DNA of 64,000 bases from Mesorhizobium atlanticum (lineage in GTDB: Bacteria > Pseudomonadota > Alphaproteobacteria > Rhizobiales > Rhizobiaceae). A program made the translations under genes and the position numbers. Each line of letters opens with the position of its first letter. The stretch's first letter is position 1. Location: NCBI RefSeq assembly GCF_003289965.1, contig NZ_QMBQ01000003.1:620001-684000 (forward strand). The letters are read 5' to 3'. The notes below the pieces were generated by a model. That model saw nothing but the letters and a program-made list of their open reading frames with translations. It was not told where the DNA came from and did no database searches. Positions 51,516 to 59,725 of the stretch are shown in pieces.

Positions 51516-51753
51516 CACTACCTTTGCAATGGTGGATTTTTGAGTCTCCTACCGCAGTAACGGCAAGCGTCGCTTGCGGCAAGCCTCCGCTCTCTCCTGT
51601 GCAAGCTCCGAAGGTGGAGTTGATGCAGCTTTCCAACCTCCGGTTTCCGTTTCGTCAATCATATTGGGCTAGGGTGGAACAGGGTTGGGTGCGGTCCGAA
51701 GGGGACGCATTACGACGGCCTTCGGCATCGAGGGCGGTCGGGACGGGAAATTG

Positions 51754-52125
51754 ATGGCTAAGAAGGTCATGATCGTCGAGGATAACGAGCTCAACATGAA
51801 GCTCTTTCGGGACCTCATCGAAGCCAGCGGTTACGAGACAGTCCGTACACGCAATGGGCTGGAGGCGCTGGATCTGGCGCGCCAGCACCGGCCGGATCTC
51901 ATCCTGATGGACATCCAGCTGCCCGAAGTCTCCGGCCTGGAAGTGACCAAATGGCTGAAGGAAGACGACGAATTGCACTCGATTCCGGTCATCGCCGTCA
52001 CCGCCTTCGCCATGAAGGGCGATGAGGAGCGGATCCGCCAGGGCGGGTGCGAGGCCTATATCTCCAAGCCGATCTCGGTGCCCCGCTTCATCGAGACGAT
52101 CAAATCCTATCTGGGCGATGCCTGA
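51754..52125 (+). CDS. divK: Single-domain response regulator DivK
   Basis: A 123-residue receiver domain with no output domain. Key residues are present: Asp10 and neighbouring acidic residues, the phosphorylated Asp53 in LILMDIQLP, Thr83 and Lys105 in ISKPIS. DivK links the kinases PleC/DivJ to CckA and so controls the master regulator CtrA. It is immediately followed by pleD (33 bases), the conserved order in Hyphomicrobiales. GGGA stands about 10 bases ahead of the ATG. Confidence 0.94.
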   Translation: MAKKVMIVEDNELNMKLFRDLIEASGYETVRTRNGLEALDLARQHRPDLILMDIQLPEVSGLEVTKWLKEDDELHSIPVIAVTAFAMKGDEERIRQGGCEAYISKPISVPRFIETIKSYLGDA

Positions 52126-52158
52126 TGCCCGTGACCAGCAGAACCGGAGCCTTTTGAG

Positions 52159-53532
52159 ATGACCGCGCGGATCCTCGTCGTCGACGATATCCCCGCCAAT
52201 GTGCGGCTGCTGGAGGTTCGGCTGCTTGCCGAGTATTTCGAGGTGCTGACGGCCAATAACGGGCCGGATGCGATCGAGACCTGCGAGAACGGCAAGGTCG
52301 ACGTCGTGCTGCTCGACGTGATGATGCCAGGCATGGACGGGTTCGAAGTCTGCAAACGCCTGAAGGGCGATCCGGCGACCTCACATATACCGGTCGTCAT
52401 GATCACCGCGCTCGACCAGGTCTCGGACCGGGTGCGCGGCCTCGAGGCCGGCGCGGACGATTTCCTGACCAAGCCGGTCAACGACCTGCAGTTGATGACG
52501 CGCGTGAAGAGCCTCGTCAGGCTGAAGTCGCTGACCGACGAGCTCAGGCTGCGCGCCTCGACCACGCGCAATATCGGCATCGAGGAACTTCTGAGCCGCG
52601 ATTTCGCGACCGACGACGTCAAGCCGAAGGTGCTTCTCATCGACGAGCGCAGATCCTCGGTCGAACGCATCCAGAAGATGCTGCGCAACAGCGCCGAGCT
52701 CGATGTCGCGGCTGATCCCAACGCAGGGTTTTTCCAGGCGGCCGAGACACCGTATGAGTGCGTGCTGATCTCGACCGCCTTCGCCGGTTTCGATGCGCTG
52801 AGGCTCTGCTCGCAACTGCGTTCGCTCGACCGCACCCGCTTCCTGCCGATCATGCTGCTCGCCGATGAGGGCGAGGAGGGCCGCATCCTGCGCGGGCTGG
52901 AGCTCGGCATCAACGACTACCTGATCCGGCCTATCGATCAGCACGAGTTGACGGCGCGGCTGCGCACACAGGTGCGGCGCAAGCGCTACAACGATCAACT
53001 GCGCGCCAGCGTCGCCCAGACGATCGAGATGGCGGTGATCGACGGTCTGACCGGGCTTCACAACCGGCGCTATCTCGACAGCCATCTGCAGACCCTGTTC
53101 GATCGCGCCGCAGCGCGGCGTCGGCCGCTTTCGGTGATGATCACCGACCTCGACCGCTTCAAGTCGATCAACGACACCTATGGCCATGACGGCGGCGACG
53201 ATGTGCTGCGCGAATTCGCCAAGCGGCTGCGCAAGAATGTGCGCGGCATCGATTTGGCCTGCCGCTTCGGCGGCGAGGAGTTCGTCGTGGTCATGCCGGA
53301 CACCGACGGCGCGGTCGCCGAGAAGGTGGCCGAGCGCATCCGCGCCGAGATCGCGCAGGCGCCTTTTGCAGTCGGCAACGACGGCAAGACGATCGAGGTA
53401 ACGGTCAGCGTCGGCGTGTCCTCGCTGCTGAAGGGGACCGACAGCGTCGCCGCGTTGATGAAGCGCGCCGATCTTGCGCTCTATGAAGCCAAAAGCGGCG
53501 GCCGCAACCGGGTGGTCGCCAAGGCGGCCTGA
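52159..53532 (+). CDS. pleD: Response regulator diguanylate cyclase PleD
   Basis: A 457-residue protein with two receiver domains (residues about 1-125, phosphorylated Asp53; then about 155-275, lacking the canonical Asp) and a GGDEF domain. The active site is G371-G-E-E-F375 and the allosteric RxxD site is R362-G-I-D365, exactly five residues upstream, so product inhibition is expected. It acts at the cell pole in the DivK/PleC/DivJ network to make cyclic di-GMP. Co-transcription with divK is probable. Confidence 0.94.
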   Translation: MTARILVVDDIPANVRLLEVRLLAEYFEVLTANNGPDAIETCENGKVDVVLLDVMMPGMDGFEVCKRLKGDPATSHIPVVMITALDQVSDRVRGLEAGADDFLTKPVNDLQLMTRVKSLVRLKSLTDELRLRASTTRNIGIEELLSRDFATDDVKPKVLLIDERRSSVERIQKMLRNSAELDVAADPNAGFFQAAETPYECVLISTAFAGFDALRLCSQLRSLDRTRFLPIMLLADEGEEGRILRGLELGINDYLIRPIDQHELTARLRTQVRRKRYNDQLRASVAQTIEMAVIDGLTGLHNRRYLDSHLQTLFDRAAARRRPLSVMITDLDRFKSINDTYGHDGGDDVLREFAKRLRKNVRGIDLACRFGGEEFVVVMPDTDGAVAEKVAERIRAEIAQAPFAVGNDGKTIEVTVSVGVSSLLKGTDSVAALMKRADLALYEAKSGGRNRVVAKAA

Positions 53533-54008
53533 AGCGCCTAGCCATCTTCCGGACTTGCTGTTTATGCTCTAGATTTAGATTTTGCGCATGTTCGCGCTTC
53601 AGCGGCATGCCTGCAAAGGCGCCGATTCCCGGCTGTCCCCAGAAGGTTACGAATTTACCTTAACCCGAGCGATTCGCGAGCGGTGGTTAAGAAATGGTTG
53701 ATTTTTATAAGGTCTTGCGCAAATCTGCGGCCCATAGACAGAAGACGAGGCCGGCACGAGGGTAGACTAGCCGGCTCGATCCGAAAATACCCCATGATGC
53801 TCAGGTCCGCCGCATCTCCTGGGTCCGTGGGGTCGGCCGGCCGGCGCTGGCACATAGTGGCCTCCTCGTACCGCTGCCAAACGCCGACCGGCCCCCTTTT
53901 CCTACAAAAGCCGCCGACCGACCTTGCGCTGGCAGCCGCGCGGGCCCTTCGGCCGCCCGATCTTTCCTCCCGCCGGAAAACCGTGCCGGACTTTTCCTGG
54001 AATTGCTC
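53533..54008. other. Intergenic region between pleD and rpmG
   Basis: About 475 bases without a supported gene. It has AT-rich stretches around 53650-53710, including a near-match to the CtrA motif (TTAA-GAAATGG-TTGA at 53687-53701) and an inverted pair TTAACC / GGTTAA at about 53669-53690. Reading frames here have no ribosome site and Arg-rich translations. It could contain a small RNA, but no structure strong enough to call was seen. Confidence 0.45.
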
Positions 54009-54009
54009 C

Positions 54010-54040
54010 AAAAAACAAAAACGCCGCCCGGAGGGCGGCG
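54010..54040 (-). terminator. Intrinsic terminator after rpmG
   Basis: On the minus strand CGCCGCCC-TCC-GGGCGGCG forms a perfect 8-base-pair stem followed directly by a T-run (TTTTTGTTTTTT). It lies 25 bases after the rpmG stop codon. Confidence 0.8.
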
Positions 54041-54064
54041 CTTCGATTCCTCAGGATTACCAGA

Positions 54065-54232
54065 TTACTTGATCTTGGTTTCCTTGAACTCGACGTGCTT
54101 CTTGGCGATCGGATCGTACTTGCGGAACGAGAGCTTGTCCGTCTTGGTACGGCTGTTCTTGCTGGTCACGTAGAAGAACCCGGTGTCGGCGGTCGACAGA
54201 AGCTTGATCTTGATGTTTGCGGCTTTGGCCAT
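54065..54232 (-). CDS. rpmG: 50S ribosomal protein L33
   Basis: A 55-residue basic protein ([20 protein letters not shown] at the start; [12 protein letters not shown] at the end) that matches L33. It lacks the Cys pairs of the zinc-binding version, so it is the cysteine-free form. The gene has its own terminator just downstream. It sits next to pleD, as is usual in Hyphomicrobiales, and it is too short for many gene callers. Confidence 0.95.
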   Translation of the reverse strand: MAKAANIKIKLLSTADTGFFYVTSKNSRTKTDKLSFRKYDPIAKKHVEFKETKIK

Positions 54233-54388
54233 GATGTTCGTCCGTTAATGTTCGTGGAGTTTTGGCCGCTGGAGCACGGGGAAAACACCCGGACGCGGGA
54301 AACTTGGCGCGACACATAAAGAACGCGCCCGGAAAGTCAAGCCCGGGCGCCTTCTTCACCTCATTTCGGCATGGCTGGGTTCACCGCT

Positions 54389-54848
54389 TCAGGCGTTGTG
54401 CTCGACCAACTGCCCCTTCTTTTTCCAGTCGCCGGTAGTATTCCACCAGCGGTTCGGATTGGCGCGGTCGTCGAGGCCCTTGGAGCGGCTGGCTAGCAGC
54501 GGCTGGATGCGGATGACGGGCTCCTGGTAGGAATGGGCCTGGAATATCGCCTCGGACGACTCGGGCGGCGAGTGCCTGGTCGTCGGCGATCTCGAACGAC
54601 ACCTCGACGGTGCCGGGTCGCCGGCGCAGTTCGCTCTCGGCACCGGCGGCGGCGCCCTCGAGCGGCCGGTAGCGCTCGATGCCTTGCGCCGACTGATAGG
54701 CGTTGCTGTCATATTTGCCCATGCGCAGCGGCGTGATCGCCACCACCGCCTCCATGATGCGCTCGACATCGGCGGCCGGCGCCTGGAATGTGACGAGCAG
54801 AAGCAACTCCATTCTGAGGGATCTGGTTTCAAAGCCGCTGTCGATCAT
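54389..54848 (-). pseudogene. Frameshifted Nif3/YqfO-like domain gene
   Basis: Two overlapping frames together make one coherent protein of about 150 residues. The first (from ATG at 54848, with AGGAG 7 bases ahead) reads through VTFQAPAADVERIMEAVV and GTVEVSFEIADDQALAARVV. It then shifts to Arg/Pro-rich nonsense. In the next frame the expected continuation is intact: EAIFQAHSYQEPVIRIQPLL. Removing one base of the GG at 54554-54555 restores the frame. The H-S-Y-x-E-P motif resembles the C-terminal metal-site region of Nif3/YqfO-type or related dimeric ferredoxin-like proteins. Either a real inactivating insertion or a sequencing error. Confidence 0.6.
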
Positions 54849-54941
54849 CGCAATTCTCCTACCTCGCGTTGGAGGCAGGGTATAGCAGGAGTGCTGCTGA
54901 CACGGTGATGTCAGCAGACCCTGTGCCGGCGGCGTTCGCCG

Positions 54942-56117
54942 CTAGATGATCTTTCGCACCAGCCTAACCAGGACCAGAAGCATGTATGCGGCGAAGAACA
55001 AAGCCAGCGACCAGCCGAAGCCCGAGGGGCCGAAGGCGTCCATGCCGATGCCGATCGCCTGCGGGCCGATCACCATGCCGACACCGTAGCACAACACGAA
55101 GGCCGCGTTGGCGGATGCCAGCTCATGGCCGGAAAGCTGGGAACCGAGATGGGCAAGGCCGATCGTGTACATGGCCGCGACGACGCCGCCCCAGACGAAC
55201 AGCAGGGCGGCCATAAGATGCCAGTTCTGCGCGAAGAAGGGCATGAATACGGTGCCGATCAGGCCGACGGTGGCGCAGGCCAGGAGCAGGTAACGGCGGT
55301 CCGAAACACGGTCGCTGATCATGCCGATCGGGATCTGCAGGAGCACGTTGCCGAGCCCGATCATGGTCAAAAGAAGCGCTGCGTCGGCCTCTGAATAACC
55401 GATGCGGCTGCCATAGATGGGGAAGAGCGAGAAGCCGCCGGTCTCGACCGCACCGAAAACAAGCACGGCGAAGGTCGCGGTCGGCACTAGCCAGACGTAG
55501 CGCAGGAAATGGCTGGTCTCGCTGTCGGCGACGATGGTCGGGCTCTCGTTGCGGGCCGCCAACACGGGAATCGCGGCAAGCGTGACCAGCGCTATGGTGA
55601 CGCCGAATGGCAGGAAGCCCGAACTGCCGAGATGGGCGAACAGCCACGGTCCGGCGGCGAAGCCGAGCGACAGCACGGTGGCGTAGATGCCAAGCACAAG
55701 GCCGCGGCGGTTCGGCGGGGCGGAGGTGCTGATCCAGAATTCCGACAGGATGAACAGCACCGTCAGCGAGATATGCAGGGCGACGCGGAGCGGGAACCAC
55801 ATCCAGAAATCCGGCGCGAAGTGAAAGCCGACAAAGGCGAGCGCGCCGATGGCGATCATCAACAGCATGGTCCAGGCGACGCCAAGCCGCATGGCAAGCG
55901 GGGTTGCAAGCGGCGCGCCGGCGATCGAGGCGAGGCCGGCGACGGCCGTGTTGAGGCCGATCATCGAAGCGGAGTGGCCGCGGCTTTCCAGAATGACGCT
56001 GAGCAGAGGCATGCCGAGGCCGATGGCGATGCCGACGACGCTGATCGAGGAGATCGCCGCGACCATCGGCAGCCAGTGTACGCGTTCGCCGCCCTGTTGT
56101 TGGGTATCGACCGTCAT
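54942..56117 (-). CDS. MFS transporter (YcaD-like)
   Basis: A 391-residue, twelve-helix major facilitator. The usual A-motif region is replaced by a looser RLGVAWTMLL / SDRVSDRRYLL pair after helices 2 and 8, and helices 4-5 read FWISTSAPPNRRGLVLGIYA, as in the YcaD-type branch. Substrate unknown. It precedes the Nudix gene's 3-prime side; its ATG lies 20 bases after the Nudix stop on the same strand, so both may share a transcript. Confidence 0.88.
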   Translation of the reverse strand: MTVDTQQQGGERVHWLPMVAAISSISVVGIAIGLGMPLLSVILESRGHSASMIGLNTAVAGLASIAGAPLATPLAMRLGVAWTMLLMIAIGALAFVGFHFAPDFWMWFPLRVALHISLTVLFILSEFWISTSAPPNRRGLVLGIYATVLSLGFAAGPWLFAHLGSSGFLPFGVTIALVTLAAIPVLAARNESPTIVADSETSHFLRYVWLVPTATFAVLVFGAVETGGFSLFPIYGSRIGYSEADAALLLTMIGLGNVLLQIPIGMISDRVSDRRYLLLACATVGLIGTVFMPFFAQNWHLMAALLFVWGGVVAAMYTIGLAHLGSQLSGHELASANAAFVLCYGVGMVIGPQAIGIGMDAFGPSGFGWSLALFFAAYMLLVLVRLVRKII

Positions 56118-56137
56118 GGGATCAAAATGCTCTGCTT

Positions 56138-56878
56138 CTAAAGGACTTCGCGGACAAAGCGGTTGCGGACGAGCCGGAAGAACGGCACGGCGCCCCCCGG
56201 CCGCAGCAAGGGATCGTCGGCAAGCCGACCTTCCAGTTCTTCCAGGATCATGCCGGTGATGTCGGGAATGTCGGCCTTGCGGGCATCGGCAAGCGGCAGC
56301 CAGACGAGTTCCTCCAGCTCGTTGGTCGGGCCGCCACCGGGCAGCTCCACGGCTACGTCGTGGCGCCAGGCGCTGAAGAAGCGCGTGTCGAAACGGCGCA
56401 CGCGATTGGGCGGGGTGATGGCGCGAGCGATGAAGCGGAGCACGTCCAGCGACGGGATAACGCCATGTTCGGCAAAACCCTGCCAGTCGCGCTTCGCGGT
56501 CGAGAAGGCGCCCCTACGGCCAATCAGCAGGCCGGCTTCCTCATAGGTCTCGCGAATCGCCGACAGGGCGATTGCCCGCGCCCGCGCCGCGCTGGCGCGG
56601 CCGGGGCCGGCGACCAGCTTTTTCTCTTCTTCGTCGCGCAGAGGCGCGCCGACGGAAATGCGGCTGTCCGCGGGATCGGTGCGGCCGCCGGGAAAGACGA
56701 ATTTTCCGGGCATGAAGGCATGCCTGGCGTGGCGCCTGCCCATCAGCACCAGGACATCCTTGCCCCGGCGATCGAGCAGAATGAGGGTCGCGGCATCACG
56801 CGGACGCAACGCCCGGCCGCTGCGCACGGCCAGGCCCTTATCGAGCTTGTCGACATCCGCCTTGGTCATTCCTTCCAT
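56138..56878 (-). CDS. NUDIX hydrolase
   Basis: A 246-residue protein with a Nudix box ending RETYEEAGLLIG (about residues 108-119); the usual start of the box (G-x5-E) is loosened by an Arg/Ala-rich insertion. An N-terminal strand region (DAATLILLDR, then FVFPGGRTDP) matches large Nudix proteins acting on CoA or nucleotide diphosphates. It lies between the DUF983 and MFS genes. AGG about 8 bases ahead favours the ATG at 56878; a second ATG three codons later is possible. Confidence 0.88.
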   Translation of the reverse strand: MEGMTKADVDKLDKGLAVRSGRALRPRDAATLILLDRRGKDVLVLMGRRHARHAFMPGKFVFPGGRTDPADSRISVGAPLRDEEEKKLVAGPGRASAARARAIALSAIRETYEEAGLLIGRRGAFSTAKRDWQGFAEHGVIPSLDVLRFIARAITPPNRVRRFDTRFFSAWRHDVAVELPGGGPTNELEELVWLPLADARKADIPDITGMILEELEGRLADDPLLRPGGAVPFFRLVRNRFVREVL

Positions 56879-56966
56879 GCGCCCGACCTAGCGGAAACTT
56901 CCCTGATGTGAAAGTGGCTTGCGCGTCGCGGCTTTTGAACCAGGGCGGACAGCGGTGCGACCTGGC

Positions 56967-57413
56967 TTACGAATGGCTCTCGAATTCGTCCTTCTCGTCG
57001 CCGAAGCCGTGCATATAAAGCGCCCATTGCAGGCCGATGACAGCGCCCTTGACCGGCTGCAGCAGCGCGACGGCCAGAATGATGGTAAGCGGCACCCAGA
57101 TCAGCGCGTGCTGTAAGTTCGACAGCGTGGTGGTCGCCTCCACCGCCATGAAGGAGCCAACCACGATGTGGCCGACAATGACGATGACCAGATAGGCTGG
57201 CAGGTCGTCCGCGCGATGGTGGTGCAGCTCCTCGCCGCAGACCTCGCATTTGTCCACGGATTTCACGAAAGCGTGGAACAGCTTTCCCTTGCCGCAATGC
57301 GGGCAGCGACCGAGCAAGCCGCGCTTGATAGCCGTCCACAGCGGGCGAGCGACGCGGCCCGAATGATGCTCGCCGCCGAAAACCTGTTCTTCCGCCTGAA
57401 AGTTACTTGGCAT
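56967..57413 (-). CDS. DUF983 family membrane protein
   Basis: A 148-residue protein with an N-terminal zinc-ribbon-like pair (CPHCGKGKLF and CEVCGEEL, about residues 37-62) followed by two membrane helices (YLVIVIVGHIVVGSF and LTIILAVALLQPVKGAVIGL). The DUF983 family is widespread in rhizobia and of unknown function. Its start codon overlaps the rnr stop by one base (TAATG), showing translational coupling in the topA-rnr-DUF983 run. Confidence 0.9.
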   Translation of the reverse strand: MPSNFQAEEQVFGGEHHSGRVARPLWTAIKRGLLGRCPHCGKGKLFHAFVKSVDKCEVCGEELHHHRADDLPAYLVIVIVGHIVVGSFMAVEATTTLSNLQHALIWVPLTIILAVALLQPVKGAVIGLQWALYMHGFGDEKDEFESHS

Positions 57414-59719
57414 TACCGTCTCCTGCCGCGCGGTCCGACGCGCGATTGCGACGCGCGGGCGCGGCCCTTGGCCTTGTGGAACGACCGCTTCGAGCCGGGC
57501 AGGGGCTTCGGGTCGGTCAGCATCTCGAAACGCATCGCGCCGGCCATCGGCGCGACCTCGACCAGCCGGACTTCGACGCGGTCGGCAAGCTGGTAGCCTT
57601 TGCCGGTGCGTTCCCCGAAGAGCGATCGGGCGGTTTCCTCGTAGATATAGTAGTCGCCGCCCAAAGTTGACACTGGAATAAAGCCGTCGGCGCCATACTG
57701 CGGCAATTGGACAAAGAGCCCCGCCTTGGTGACGCCGGAGATGCGCGCGTCGAACGTGTCATTGACGCGCTCGGCGAGATAGGCGGCGATCAAGCGGTCG
57801 ACTGTGTCGCGCTCGGCAGCCATCGCGCGGCGCTCGGTGGCAGAGATCAGCGCGGCGACTTCTTCCAGCCGGTCCGTCTCCTGCTGTGTCAGCCCGCCTT
57901 GCCCGAGGCCAAGCGCCGAGATCAGCCCCCGGTGCACGATCAGATCGGCATAGCGGCGGATCGGCGAGGTGAAATGCGCGTAGCGCCGGAGGTTGAGGCC
58001 GAAATGGCCGATGTTCTTCGGCGAGTACTCCGCTTGGCTCTGCGAGCGCAGCACCACTTCATTGACCAGCGCCTCGTTGTCGGCGCCGCGCACCCGTTCC
58101 AGAATGCCGTTGAACTGGCTGGGCCGCATCTGCGCGCCGCGCGCCAGTGACAGGCTTAGCGTCTGCAGGAAGTCGCGCAGCGATTCCTGCTTGGCAAGCG
58201 ACGGCGCGTCATGGATACGGTAGACGAGGGGCTCCTTCTTGCCCTCCAACGTCTCGGCGGCCGCGACATTGGCCTGGATCATGAACTCCTCGATGAGCTT
58301 ATGCGCATCGAGACGCTCCGGCACCACGACGCGGTCGACGGTGCCATCGGGCTTGAGCAGGATCTTGCGCTCCGGCAGGTCGAGCTCCAGCGGCTGGCGG
58401 GCGTCGCGGCCGCGCTTGAGCACCGAATAGGCATCCCAAAGCGGCTTCAGGACGCTGTCGAGGATCGGCCGCGTCTTGTCGTCGGGGACGCCGTCGATCG
58501 CCGCCTGCGCCTGCGGATAGGCGAGCTTGGCCGCCGATTTCATCATGACGCGGTGAAAGGAATGCCTGAGCTTGCGGCCTTCCGAGGAGAAGGTCATGCG
58601 CACGGCGATCGCCGGCCGGTCCTCGCCCTCGCGCAGCGAGCACAGATCATTCGAGATGCGTTCGGGCAGCATCGGCACGACGCGGTCCGGGAAATAGACG
58701 GAATTGCCGCGCTTCAACGCCTCGCGATCGAGCGGCGTGCCGTAGCGGATATAGGCGGCGACATCGGCGATCGCCACGGTGACGACAACGCCGCCGGGAT
58801 TCTTCTCGTCCGTATCTGGTGCGGCGAAGACAGCGTCGTCGTGGTCCTTGGCGTCGGCGGGGTCGATGGTCACCAGCGGCAGGTCGCGCCAGTCCTCGCG
58901 ATGAGCAAGCGTGGCCGGCTTCACCGCCTCGGCCTCGGCAATCACGTCCGCCGGAAAGACATGGGGAATGTCATGGGCGTGGATGGCGATCATCGAGACC
59001 GCCTTCTCGCTGGTGAGCGACCCCAGCACCGCCAGCACCTTTGCGCGCGGCAGGCCGAAGCGCGAAGCGCGCGCCGGCTCGACTTCGACGAGGTCGCCGT
59101 TGCGGGCGCCGTTCTGGAGCTCCTTGTCGACGATCAGCTCCGGCTGGCGCCGCTCGACGGGCTCGATGCGGAATGTGCCGTCCTTCAGCACGCGAAAGAC
59201 GCCGAGCACCGCGTCACTGCGTTTCTCGAAGATCTTCATCACCCGGCCGGTATAGGCAGGGCCTGACGGATCGTCGGTCGGGAAGGTTTTGGCAAGCACG
59301 CGGTCGCCGATGCCGGGAACCGGGCCGCTAGCACCGCGCGAAATGCGGATGGCAATGACGGGCGGCGAACCGGCGCCGGTATATTCGCTCGGATTGGCCA
59401 GGAGCACGCCGTCGTCGTCGCGGCCGAAAATGTCGAGCACGGCGACGTGCGGCACGGCGCCGGCGCGGGTGAGGCGCTTCCGCTCCTTGTTGAGCAGACC
59501 CTCGTCCTGTAGGTCGCGCAGCATGTCTTTCAGCCAGACGCGATCCTCGCCGCGCAGCGCGAAGGCCTTGGCGATTTCGCGCTTGCCGGAACGGTCGGGA
59601 TTTTCGGCGATATAGCGCAGGATCTCGTCGCGCGAGGGCCGATAGTCGTCCTTGACCTTGGCTCTGGTGTCGGCGTGGCGCGGATCGCCGTGGCTTCGTC
59701 CGGAGATCCTGCGCGCCAC
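57413..59719 (-). CDS. rnr: Ribonuclease R
   Basis: A 768-residue 3-prime to 5-prime exoribonuclease that degrades structured RNA. Cold-shock-type domains occupy the first about 250 residues. The RNB catalytic domain contains TIDPADAKDHDDAVFA with the metal-binding aspartates (near residues 284-297) and YAHFTSPIRRYADLIVH (near 580-596). An S1 domain (about 640-730) and a basic tail follow. Translation starts at GTG, 6 bases after the topA stop, so the two are coupled. Operon topA-rnr-DUF983 is conserved in Hyphomicrobiales. Confidence 0.96.
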   Translation of the reverse strand: MARRISGRSHGDPRHADTRAKVKDDYRPSRDEILRYIAENPDRSGKREIAKAFALRGEDRVWLKDMLRDLQDEGLLNKERKRLTRAGAVPHVAVLDIFGRDDDGVLLANPSEYTGAGSPPVIAIRISRGASGPVPGIGDRVLAKTFPTDDPSGPAYTGRVMKIFEKRSDAVLGVFRVLKDGTFRIEPVERRQPELIVDKELQNGARNGDLVEVEPARASRFGLPRAKVLAVLGSLTSEKAVSMIAIHAHDIPHVFPADVIAEAEAVKPATLAHREDWRDLPLVTIDPADAKDHDDAVFAAPDTDEKNPGGVVVTVAIADVAAYIRYGTPLDREALKRGNSVYFPDRVVPMLPERISNDLCSLREGEDRPAIAVRMTFSSEGRKLRHSFHRVMMKSAAKLAYPQAQAAIDGVPDDKTRPILDSVLKPLWDAYSVLKRGRDARQPLELDLPERKILLKPDGTVDRVVVPERLDAHKLIEEFMIQANVAAAETLEGKKEPLVYRIHDAPSLAKQESLRDFLQTLSLSLARGAQMRPSQFNGILERVRGADNEALVNEVVLRSQSQAEYSPKNIGHFGLNLRRYAHFTSPIRRYADLIVHRGLISALGLGQGGLTQQETDRLEEVAALISATERRAMAAERDTVDRLIAAYLAERVNDTFDARISGVTKAGLFVQLPQYGADGFIPVSTLGGDYYIYEETARSLFGERTGKGYQLADRVEVRLVEVAPMAGAMRFEMLTDPKPLPGSKRSFHKAKGRARASQSRVGPRGRRR

Positions 59720-59725
59720 GTCCTG

